NCBI GenBank assembly: GCA_902772715.1
Contig: CACYBT010000121.1
Coordinates: forward strand, 1 to 13,181
Source: an uncultured Succinivibrio sp.
GTDB taxonomy: Bacteria > Pseudomonadota > Gammaproteobacteria > Enterobacterales > Succinivibrionaceae
Direction of reading: 5' to 3'
DNA length: 13,181 nt
The translations under genes were made by a program, and so were the position numbers. The notes below the pieces were generated by a model. That model was not told the origin of the DNA. It saw only the letters and a program-made list of their open reading frames with translations, and ran no database searches. Each line of letters opens with the position of its first letter. Position 1 is the stretch's first letter. This document shows, piece by piece, positions 7,452-13,181 of this stretch.

Positions 7452-7532
7452 GAATTTGTGATGTTATGGAGTATAAAGCACTTCTTAAATGCGTAAAATG
7501 AAGAGATGGTTTAATATTCATAGGAGTTGCTA

Positions 7533-9506
7533 ATGTTATTCGGAGCCCAAATATTTGCAATGATTATTGTAATTGTCGTTGCAATGGAATTCTTTCATTA
7601 CCGAAGACTTAGACTGTTATCTACAAAGATCTATGAATTATTTGTTCTTTTAAGTTTTGTTTCAATTACTTTTGAAATCACTTCTATTTATGCCATTAGT
7701 CATCCTGATAATATTTCAATGTCAGGTATGCGGTCGATAAACCAGTTTCTATATATAAGTTTGAATTTTTTAACTTGGTTGGCATATCTCTATATCGATA
7801 CAACTTGTAAGTCGCTTAAAACCTATAGCTATTTTGATATGCTGTGGCGGTCTCTTCCCCTTATTGTAAGCATTATATACGTATTTATCGGAACGATTCA
7901 GTATCACATGGATGAGACAGGTTTCTATTACTATGGAACCATCATTAACAGCTATTTCTTTAATTTTGTTTGCTACTATTTCCTTATAATCGTAACTGTC
8001 GTCAAATATAGAAGTTCAAATCCTAAACTTGTGCAATATGATTTCATTTTACTTCTAATTATCTGGTTTTTGATTGAGTTAACCCAATATTTGTATCAGT
8101 ATATATTTGTTCCTTCTATTGCTTTGGCACTTATTCTATTTTTCTTCTATATTATTTTTGAAAATGCCGATGAATACGCTGATAAAGATATAAGTTCTCT
8201 TTTTTCAAGATACAGTTTTGATAAAACAATATTGGAACTTTATGCAAATCATGGAAGATTTTGGGTAATTAACTGTAATCTGCAAAGTGTTGAGTCTATT
8301 AGAAATACCTATGGACAGTCAATGTGTCTTAGAATTATAGAAGCTACGATTCAGAATAATCCAGAATTACGCAAACAAAGAATATTCAGAACATTAGAAT
8401 ACAGTTTTTGTTTCATTCTTGAATCAGAAGAAGAAGTGATGAAATGGTATGCCAATTATAGGGTATCTGACAAGACATTAAAAATAGGAGTAGATATTCA
8501 GGCTTACTATAATGTTCATGCCATTGAATGTCCAAAAATTGCAAAAGGCCCTGAAGAATTAAACAATCTTATGGTATTCACCAACAACACCATAAAGAAT
8601 CCACATTATAATGATACCATCTATGTAGTTACCGAGGCGGAGGCCCAAAAATTTGAACATTCTGTAGCAGTTGAAAGTTTAATTCAAAGGGCACTTGATG
8701 AAGATGGCTTTGATATCTACTATCAGCCAATTATCAGTGCCAAGACTAAAAAATGCGTATCTTGTGAAGCACTAGTAAGACTCAAAGATAAAACAACTGT
8801 TGGCTTTATTTCTCCTGAATTTTTTATCCCTATTGCTGAAAAGAAGGGTGTAATTTCAAAACTTGGTGAGCAGGTTTTTTCTAAGGTATGTCAGTTTGCC
8901 AAAAAATATGACCTTGAAAATGCCGGATTGCAGTATATTGATGTTAATTTATCAGGTATGCAGATGATAGATCCTATGCTTTCCTATAGACTGCACGGGA
9001 TCCTCAAAAATTACAGTCTTCAGCCTGATTTTATAAATTTCGAGATTACTGAGACTGTGACTTATGGTTCGGATAAGGTTGCCAATGATAATATAGAGAA
9101 ACTTAAAAAACTCGGCTACAAATTTTCCATGGATGATTTTGGCACTGGTTACTCAAATTTCTCCAATGTGGCATCTATTAAATATGACTCTATAAAAATT
9201 GATAAAAGTCTTTTATGGAATGCCTTTGATAAGAACGCATTAGATATAAAGAGCGATCAGGCGCTTAAGGTTCTAAAGGCTATAATTGCGATGATTCGAT
9301 CTATTGGTGCAAAAATTGTTGCAGAAGGTGTTGAATCAGAAGCGCAGGCTGAATTTTTAACTGAGGCGGGAGTTGATTTTTTTCAGGGTTTTCTGTATTC
9401 AAAACCACTTAATGAAGAAGATTTTCTAGAATATTTTGCAAGGCAACACGAGACTCAGGTGCAAGCAGTTGAGTCTCAAAAGAATAGTGTTACTGTTAAT
9501 GTTTAA
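7533..9506 (+). CDS. Membrane EAL-domain cyclic-di-GMP phosphodiesterase with degenerate GGDEF
   Basis: A 657-residue protein predicted to hydrolyse c-di-GMP. Residues 1 to about 209 hold roughly seven hydrophobic helices and form an integral membrane sensor of no type I can name. Residues about 225-370 have the layout of a GGDEF domain, but the signature loop reads LEYSFCFIL, so cyclase activity is not expected. The EAL domain spans about 380-635. E412 lies in CEALVRL, N472 in VNLSG, E504 and E507 in FEITET, D534 and D535 in DDFGTGYS, K555 in IKID, E598 and E601 in AEGVES, and Q618 in QGFLYSKP. The metal ligands and catalytic residues are therefore all present. The ATG at 7533 has TAGGAG at 7521-7526 with 6-nt spacing; the in-frame TTG at 7527 abuts that site and cannot be used. 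No clear promoter is seen in 7452-7520. Confidence 0.93.
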   Translation: MLFGAQIFAMIIVIVVAMEFFHYRRLRLLSTKIYELFVLLSFVSITFEITSIYAISHPDNISMSGMRSINQFLYISLNFLTWLAYLYIDTTCKSLKTYSYFDMLWRSLPLIVSIIYVFIGTIQYHMDETGFYYYGTIINSYFFNFVCYYFLIIVTVVKYRSSNPKLVQYDFILLLIIWFLIELTQYLYQYIFVPSIALALILFFFYIIFENADEYADKDISSLFSRYSFDKTILELYANHGRFWVINCNLQSVESIRNTYGQSMCLRIIEATIQNNPELRKQRIFRTLEYSFCFILESEEEVMKWYANYRVSDKTLKIGVDIQAYYNVHAIECPKIAKGPEELNNLMVFTNNTIKNPHYNDTIYVVTEAEAQKFEHSVAVESLIQRALDEDGFDIYYQPIISAKTKKCVSCEALVRLKDKTTVGFISPEFFIPIAEKKGVISKLGEQVFSKVCQFAKKYDLENAGLQYIDVNLSGMQMIDPMLSYRLHGILKNYSLQPDFINFEITETVTYGSDKVANDNIEKLKKLGYKFSMDDFGTGYSNFSNVASIKYDSIKIDKSLLWNAFDKNALDIKSDQALKVLKAIIAMIRSIGAKIVAEGVESEAQAEFLTEAGVDFFQGFLYSKPLNEEDFLEYFARQHETQVQAVESQKNSVTVNV

Positions 9507-9508
9507 GT

Positions 9509-9533
9509 AAAAAACTCTGAAATTTTTCAGAGT
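9509..9533 (-). terminator. Terminator of the pyrBI operon, between convergent genes
   Basis: ACTCTGAAA (9514-9522) and TTTCAGAGT (9525-9533) are perfectly complementary. Six A at 9509-9514 become a T tract directly after the stem on the minus strand, so it works best for pyrBI. On the plus strand no T tract follows, so it would stop the EAL gene transcript poorly. Confidence 0.8.
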
Positions 9534-9541
9534 GTTATGAA

Positions 9542-10036
9542 CTAATTTCCAAGTCCGTTGTACTCAAGAACAACTTCTCTTGAAAATACTCTTTCACAGT
9601 ATCTGCACTTTAATAATATTTCGTTATTTTCCTTTGTGATTTTAAAGCGGGCATGAGCGGCTTTTTCATCATTTGTAATGCAGTTACTGTTAGGACATTT
9701 AAAAACTCCAACAGTTTCATTAGGAAGTTTTAGCTTGTATTTGTCTACAACTTTATAATCTTCAATCTGATTTATCGTGGCATTTGGTGCTAAAACAGCA
9801 ATCTGTTCTGTTTGGGCAGGGGAAAACACTACATTAGAAATTTTGATAATGTCTTTTTTTCCTAATTCTCCTGAACGAAGATTAAATCCTACAGTTAACT
9901 GGTTATCCTTGCCTAGAAATTTAAACATTCTAATTATGTTGATAGCCTGACCGGGTGCTATGTGGTCAATAACAGTACCGTTGGCAATTGCCTCTACTAG
10001 AAGCTTGGATTTGCTTTCAGTATTAGAACTAGACAT
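9542..10036 (-). CDS. pyrI: Aspartate carbamoyltransferase regulatory subunit
   Basis: A 164-residue PyrI, which forms dimers that bind the PyrB trimers and carries the CTP/ATP allosteric site. The N-terminal nucleotide-binding domain includes EAIANGTVIDHI and the NLRSGELGKKD stretch, close to E. coli VEAIKRGTVIDHI and NLPSGEMGRKD. The C-terminal zinc domain has C114, C119, C144 and C147 in CPNSNC and CRYC. E. coli PyrI has 153 residues; this one has about six extra serine-rich residues at the N-terminus and a few more in the interdomain region. Its ATG is 1 nt after the pyrB stop, and AAGGAG (10044-10049) lies in the last pyrB codons with 7-nt spacing, so translation is probably coupled. Confidence 0.96.
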   Translation of the reverse strand: MSSSNTESKSKLLVEAIANGTVIDHIAPGQAINIIRMFKFLGKDNQLTVGFNLRSGELGKKDIIKISNVVFSPAQTEQIAVLAPNATINQIEDYKVVDKYKLKLPNETVGVFKCPNSNCITNDEKAAHARFKITKENNEILLKCRYCERVFSREVVLEYNGLGN

Positions 10037-10037
10037 T

Positions 10038-10961
10038 TTAGAGCTCCTTATTTAAAACTAATGAGAGAATTGCCTCGCGTGCGTAAATACCGTTTGCGGC
10101 TTGTTTGAAATAATAGGCGTATGGGGTGTCATCAACTTCTGGAACAATTTCATCAATTCTAGGCAATGGATGTAAAATTTTCATATTCTCTTTGGCATTG
10201 CTTAGCATGTCAGGAGTAAGAATAAATTTTGATTTTAAGTGTTGATACTCCGTTTCATCAAATCTTTCTTTCTGTACTCTAGTCATATATAAAATGTCAA
10301 CCATTGGTATAACTTCTTCGATAGTATTATGTACAGAGAATTTAATTCCCTTTTTACTTAAATCATCAAGTAAATACTTAGGCATAGCCAAAGATTCTGG
10401 TGAAACCAGAAAAACCCTTGCGTTATAAAGTGATAAAGCCTCAGCCAAGGAATGTACTGTTCTGCCATATTTAAGGTCACCAACAAAAGCAATTGATATG
10501 TTTTGCAACGTCCCTTGGGTTTCCATAATGGTAAAGAGATCCAGCATAGTCTGTGATGGGTGCTGATTAGAACCATCTCCTGCATTAATAACTGGTACTG
10601 GAGAAATATCTGCCGCAAGTCTGGCGGCACCTTCTTTGTTGTGGCGTATTACAAGCGCATCTGTATAAGAGGTGATGATACGCATGGAATCCATGAAAGT
10701 TTCGCCTTTTTTCCCCAACGATGTGTTGGCGGCGTCAGAAAATCCTATAACTCTACCTCCTAGCCTTTGAATTGATGTTTCAAAGGATAGACGAGTTCTG
10801 GTAGACCCTTCAAAGAAAGTAACACCGATAACCTTGTCTTTTAATAGGTCTGTGCGAGGATGTTTTTTTAGTTCAAACGCTGTTTTTAGGATCAGTTCAA
10901 TGTGTTCTTTTGTGAATTCGGAAATAGAAATGATGTCTCTTTGAAAAAGTGGATTGGTCAT
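10038..10961 (-). CDS. pyrB: Aspartate carbamoyltransferase catalytic subunit
   Basis: A 307-residue catalytic chain that joins carbamoyl phosphate and aspartate in the first committed step of UMP synthesis. E. coli PyrB has 311 residues. STRTR (53-57) binds carbamoyl phosphate, K84 lies in LGKKGET, R106 in VIRHN, H134 in SNQHPSQ, R167 in YGRTVHS, and HPLPR is at 264-268. I start it at the ATG ending at 10961, because the protein then opens MTNPLFQ like E. coli MANPLYQ and AAGGGG (10969-10974) sits 7 nt upstream. A GTG 14 codons earlier is in frame but has no such support. pyrI follows in the same operon. The leader upstream carries an attenuator-like structure. Confidence 0.97.
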   Translation of the reverse strand: MTNPLFQRDIISISEFTKEHIELILKTAFELKKHPRTDLLKDKVIGVTFFEGSTRTRLSFETSIQRLGGRVIGFSDAANTSLGKKGETFMDSMRIITSYTDALVIRHNKEGAARLAADISPVPVINAGDGSNQHPSQTMLDLFTIMETQGTLQNISIAFVGDLKYGRTVHSLAEALSLYNARVFLVSPESLAMPKYLLDDLSKKGIKFSVHNTIEEVIPMVDILYMTRVQKERFDETEYQHLKSKFILTPDMLSNAKENMKILHPLPRIDEIVPEVDDTPYAYYFKQAANGIYAREAILSLVLNKEL

Positions 10962-10981
10962 ATGTTGTCCCCTTGACTGTT

Positions 10982-11011
10982 GAAAACAGGCGTAAGGACG
11001 CACCGCTTTTC
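10982..11011 (-). promoter_or_regulatory. Candidate attenuator hairpin in the pyrB leader
   Basis: On the minus strand GCGT-CCTT-ACGC (11001 to 10990) forms a tight hairpin followed by CTG and TTTT (10986-10983). GAAAA (11011-11007) and TTTTC (10986-10982) can extend the helix. It ends about 20 nt before the pyrB ATG, the place where the UTP-sensitive attenuator sits in E. coli pyrBI. The T tract is short, so termination may be weak. Confidence 0.45.
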
Positions 11012-11027
11012 AGGAGCGAGTGCGCAT
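11010..11027 (-). CDS. Putative five-codon pyrB leader peptide Met-Arg-Thr-Arg-Ser
   Basis: ATG CGC ACT CGC TCC TGA is preceded by AGGA (11035-11038) with 7-nt spacing, a good ribosome binding site. Its stop codon overlaps the first base of the hairpin at 11011-10982, so a ribosome finishing it would cover the 5' arm. In E. coli the longer leader peptide PyrL plays this part. No resemblance to PyrL is seen. The function is inferred from position only. Confidence 0.35.
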   Translation of the reverse strand: MRTRS

Positions 11028-11047
11028 GCGCTGTTCCTAAAAACTTT

Positions 11048-11053
11048 ATTATA
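11048..11053 (-). promoter_or_regulatory. -10 box of the pyrBI promoter
   Basis: A perfect TATAAT on the minus strand lies about 87 bp upstream of the pyrB ATG. Downstream of it the transcript begins within AAAG followed by T5 (11043-11039). The -35 region at the right spacing is poor. A G followed by a run of T at the start point resembles initiation regions where UTP-sensitive reiterative transcription occurs (E. coli carAB P1). Confidence 0.6.
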
Positions 11054-11171
11054 CATCAATAATGATTTTCTATTAGAAGATAAGATAATTAATTTTCAGA
11101 GTGTTTTGATAACTGTAGAAAAATTATTTAACGATTTGAATTCTTATGAATCTTTTTTTTTGAAAAAGGGG

Positions 11172-11200
11172 TTTACAAAATAGCAACTTTAAAAGATAAT
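11172..11200 (+). promoter_or_regulatory. Sigma-70 promoter of the tRNA-Trp gene
   Basis: TTTACA (11172-11177) and GATAAT (11195-11200) each match the consensus at 5 of 6 positions and are exactly 17 bp apart. Transcription would start near 11207, about 8 nt before the mature tRNA. Confidence 0.85.
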
Positions 11201-11214
11201 ATACAGCATTCTGA

Positions 11215-11290
11215 AGGGGCATAGTTCTAATGGTAGAGCAGCGGTTTCCAAAACCGACGGTTGTGAGTTCGAGTCTTACTGCCCCTGCCA
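11215..11290 (+). tRNA. trpT: tRNA-Trp (CCA anticodon)
   Basis: A 76-nt cloverleaf. Acceptor AGGGGCA pairs with TGCCCCT, G is the discriminator base, and the CCA end is encoded. The D arm is GTTC/GAGC, the anticodon loop is TTCCAAA with CCA at 11248-11250, and the T arm is GTGAG-TTCGAGT-CTTAC. The sequence aligns with E. coli tRNA-Trp over its whole length and shares the G73 identity base. The top pair of the anticodon stem (27-43) is G-A, a mismatch; the other four pairs are intact. It is transcribed alone from its own promoter; the secE-nusG genes that often lie near it in relatives are absent. Confidence 0.97.
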
Positions 11291-11909
11291 CCAATCAATA
11301 AATTCTTTTGTTTTATCCTGCAGTTTATTCCTCTTATTGTCAAAGTTTTAGTTATTGTTGAATCCGTTAATGCACTTTAAGAGTCATGCTATCGGTGGTT
11401 TTGAGCAGTTTTGGGGTTCGGTAAAATAGGAAAGAGAATTCTCTGTCTTTGCATTAAGGCAGCCTGAAAAGCCTCAGTAATTTCTCATCAGATCTTGTAT
11501 CTTGATCATATTTTCAGGCATATTGGACAGTTAAGTTAGCAATTCCTAAAGAGAGTAATAAAAGCACAACAAATTTTTTTGTGGGATTGGTAAATTTGTT
11601 ACGAAAAGCTAATTGCTGGTACAAGCCACCCCATTTCTTCTAGCATTTTAGAAAAGAACTTGTTTGTGCTATGGTGGTCTAGCTTTAGAAATTCTAATCC
11701 CACAGCTTTAATTACAGAATTTAAATTCCCTCAACCCACCCTCACGTTTTTTACTGCTAATGTCTGGTAGTAAAAATTAAATGTACTTGGTGCCACTGTA
11801 ATTTGTTGACCAAAACACTAAACCAAAAGTCGTCGGTCACACGCTCTACGGTGCCAAATATTTTTATATGCTGACATTCACCCAATAAAAAACGCTACAC
11901 TCAAACTTG
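11291..11909. other. 619-bp gap with no intact gene, possible remnant DNA
   Basis: No convincing intact gene was found here on either strand. On the minus strand, stretches read like protein but are interrupted. One runs from an ATG at 11877 through two stops to about 11600 and includes LEFLKLDHHSTNKFF. A second frame around 11770-11880 gives KIFGTVERVTDDFW. Another near 11380-11520 begins MPENMIKIQDLMRNY and continues as EAFQAALMQRQRIL only after a frameshift. They suggest a decayed gene, possibly of a mobile element, but I cannot name a family. No terminator is clear after the tRNA. Inverted repeats occur at 11581-11703. Confidence 0.3.
11581..11703. repeat. Imperfect inverted repeat pair
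   Basis: GTGGGATT (11581-11588) is the exact inverse of AATCCCAC (11696-11703). Inward of these ends both arms carry AATTT and then AAAGCTA (11605-11611 against TAGCTTT at 11680-11686), with short indels between. The 123-bp unit could be the relic of a small non-autonomous element or a folded RNA. No target-site duplication is visible. Confidence 0.35.
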
Positions 11910-12368
11910 TTATTCTACGATAAGATCGGTATTCCAATTTGCCTTTTGAATCTTCACTTCGAGTTCCCGCAGTTCCTTAGATAGATAATCAAGTTTTTTC
12001 TGCAGCTCTTTGACTTCAATGCATGGTCTGATTTTAATTTCAGAGCCACGCGCTCTATCTGTTGAGCTTCTTGAAGTTTCAGTAAAGTCCTTGTAGGAGC
12101 TGATTTCAAGCATGAGACAGTCACGTTTTGCAATAAGATCGGTTAGACTCTCACCTTCAATTAAAGTCCTGCAATTGGTCTTATTGATTTGACTTATCAG
12201 AATTCTAAGTCTCTGTATGAGAGATGACAGTTCAGGAAGAAGTTCCTTTGGATCCTCACCAGGAGCCTCATTGTCCTGAACCAGGATGTTGTCTTCAATA
12301 CGATCAGATACCGCTGAAATTTTTGCTTTGAGTTCTGCTCTTTCCATTAATGCTTCTGCTAGAGTCAT
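11910..12368 (-). CDS. DIP1984-family (septicolysin-like) protein
   Basis: A 152-residue, charged, mostly helical protein that matches the DIP1984 family as I recall it: an N-terminal MTLAEALMERAELKAKI, the central LISQINKTN followed by L-T-D-L-I-A-K-R-D, a basic segment ending SEIK, and the closing helix KELRELEVKIQKANWNTDL. The usual family length is about 150-160 residues, so it appears complete. Long heptad-like stretches suggest an alpha-helical coiled-coil fold. The name septicolysin appears in databases for these proteins, but I know of no firm function, and there is no signal peptide or membrane segment. AGGAGA (12374-12379) lies 5 nt before the ATG. It sits alone on the minus strand beyond tRNA-Trp. 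Confidence 0.8.
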   Translation of the reverse strand: MTLAEALMERAELKAKISAVSDRIEDNILVQDNEAPGEDPKELLPELSSLIQRLRILISQINKTNCRTLIEGESLTDLIAKRDCLMLEISSYKDFTETSRSSTDRARGSEIKIRPCIEVKELQKKLDYLSKELRELEVKIQKANWNTDLIVE

Positions 12369-12699
12369 GTCTATCTCCTATCATTAAGTTCATAATAAGT
12401 GTAAAGAATAATCATTCCAGAATCTGAAAACTGTCATTTCATTTTTTTTGATTATCAGCTATAGGTCATTTTTTCCCTTGGGCTCTAGAGCTCCATTTCT
12501 GTTACTTCAAATTTCAGAATGCATTTGAATTCTGTTGCTTAATTAACTTCATAATGCGGGCTCTCATCCACACGGTTAAAAACATGGGTTTTCAAGCCCG
12601 CATAATTTATAAATCTCAAGATTGGTCAGAGAGTTCTACATAAACATATCTTTTTGCGGTTATAACTCCTGTCAGAGTTTAAGCATTTTAAATATTAAA
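12369..12699. other. 331-bp intergenic spacer rich in inverted repeats
   Basis: No gene is visible. It contains the palindrome GCTCTAGAGC (12482-12491), TTCAAAT (12506-12512) inverse to ATTTGAA (12523-12529), and the longer stem-loop at 12554-12603. The minus-strand promoter of the DIP1984-family gene must lie at its left edge, but no strong hexamer pair was found. Confidence 0.5.
12554..12603. repeat. Nested stem-loop with GC-rich 9-bp outer stem
   Basis: ATGCGGGCT (12554-12562) and AGCCCGCAT (12595-12603) are perfectly complementary across a 32-nt loop, inside which AAAAC (12579-12583) and GTTTT (12588-12592) form a second stem with an ATGG loop. No T tract follows on either strand, so it is not an ordinary terminator. 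It stands out from the AT-rich surroundings. Confidence 0.5.
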
Positions 12700-13116
12700 T
12701 TAGTCAAGCCATATGGCTCCTCTCAGAAACATATAGGCGATTTTCTGGATTTCGCTTTTACCTTTGACTTCTTCTGAATTCTCATCAGTATAATGCAGAA
12801 ATTTGCTGCAGTTGCGAGCCAGATCGTAATTACTGATCTTAAATTCAGAGAATTCGGATTGTTCTTTAAGCCAAGTATATAGCTCTTCTTTTAGCTTTTT
12901 GCTAAATTTTCCCTTAAAGACAATATCCTCAGGCTTTTCTGGAAAAACATTATACAATTCAACAACACCTACGCTTTTACATTTTGTATCATAAACAAAA
13001 AGGTACTCAGCATGTTTGTTTGGCAGACGATGCTGTTTTCTTTCTGTTCCCTTTATAACGCAGATAAATGACAGACCTTTATCATTGTCATTTAAAGCAA
13101 CACTTAAGTTAAGCAT
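12700..13116 (-). CDS. Hypothetical protein
   Basis: I do not recognise this 138-residue protein. It has no signal peptide or membrane segment. The N-terminal half alternates short beta-like strands (LSFICVIKG, YLFVYDTK, KSVGVVELYN), and the C-terminal half is charged and helical (KFSKKLKEELYTWLKEQ, then IQKIAYMFLRGAIWLD). It has two cysteines in addition to one in a beta strand and no recognisable metal motif. AAAGGAG (13124-13130) lies 7 nt before the ATG, an excellent ribosome binding site that supports a real gene. It has the same strand as the DIP1984-family gene but is 331 bp away, so a shared operon is doubtful. The promoter is probably beyond the window edge or in the last 50 bases. 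Confidence 0.75.
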   Translation of the reverse strand: MLNLSVALNDNDKGLSFICVIKGTERKQHRLPNKHAEYLFVYDTKCKSVGVVELYNVFPEKPEDIVFKGKFSKKLKEELYTWLKEQSEFSEFKISNYDLARNCSKFLHYTDENSEEVKGKSEIQKIAYMFLRGAIWLD

Positions 13117-13181
13117 AGTAATTCTCCTTTAATAAAACTGCTTATGGTGGTTAAGGCGTGATTTCTACATTTTTATTTCTC

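Noticed and set aside
7527..7532. TTG start for the EAL protein
   Set aside because: It directly touches the TAGGAG ribosome binding site, whereas the ATG at 7533 has correct spacing.
10962..11003. In-frame GTG extension of pyrB by 14 codons
   Set aside because: It lacks a ribosome binding site, covers the attenuator-like hairpin, and the ATG at 10961 gives the N-terminus expected from E. coli PyrB.
11022..11031. Palindrome GCGCATGCGC as a stand-alone operator upstream of pyrB
   Set aside because: It lies within the probable leader transcript and is explained by the leader ORF and small hairpins; no known regulator site is matched.
11291..13181. Duplicate of the tRNA-Trp 3' end as an attachment site
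   Set aside because: I looked for a second copy of the T-arm and acceptor sequence to the window end and found none, so an integrated island is not proven.
1..13181. CRISPR array, rRNA or complete insertion sequence
   Set aside because: No regularly spaced direct repeats, rRNA-like sequence or intact transposase or integrase gene was seen.

Overview
The window looks like the chromosome of an AT-rich gammaproteobacterium. The biosynthetic enzymes align from memory with their Escherichia coli counterparts over almost their whole length: IlvE, 616-residue IlvD, a long IlvA with regulatory domains, and PyrB plus PyrI. There is also an E. coli-type OmpA with a disulfide-bearing peptidoglycan-binding domain, a YihG-like acyltransferase, and a tRNA-Trp gene with an encoded CCA end. 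The AT-rich composition together with these gammaproteobacterial genes would fit Succinivibrionaceae (Aeromonadales). That placement is an inference and was not tested.

Layout. 20-934 (minus) is a membrane PlsC-family acyltransferase, read divergently from the branched-chain amino acid cluster ilvE (1185-2111), ilvD (2281-4131) and ilvA (4134-5660), all plus. A small secreted protein of unknown function follows 5 nt after ilvA, and a terminator closes the unit. ompA (6335-7402) has its own strong promoter and terminator. A seven-TM EAL-domain protein (7533-9506) follows. It converges on the minus-strand pyrB-pyrI pair (10961 down to 9542), and a pyrBI terminator lies between them. A tRNA-Trp gene with a very good promoter lies at 11215-11290. 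Beyond it the window looks accessory: about 620 bp without an intact gene, a DIP1984-family coiled-coil protein, 331 bp of hairpin-rich spacer, and an unrecognised 138-residue protein, both genes on the minus strand.

How the genes work together. IlvA makes 2-oxobutanoate from threonine, the first step of isoleucine synthesis. IlvD makes the 2-oxo acids and IlvE transaminates them to Ile, Val and Leu. The acetohydroxyacid synthase and the isomeroreductase are not in the window. PyrB and PyrI form the allosteric aspartate transcarbamoylase of pyrimidine synthesis.

The most interesting signals are regulatory. The ilvE-ilvD gap holds a five-codon ORF reading Met-Ile-Leu-Val-Ala, followed by mutually exclusive inverted repeats and a T-rich tract. 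The pyrB leader holds a five-codon ORF with a good ribosome binding site whose stop codon touches a terminator-like hairpin. Both look like miniature leader-peptide attenuators, but neither is proven by sequence alone.
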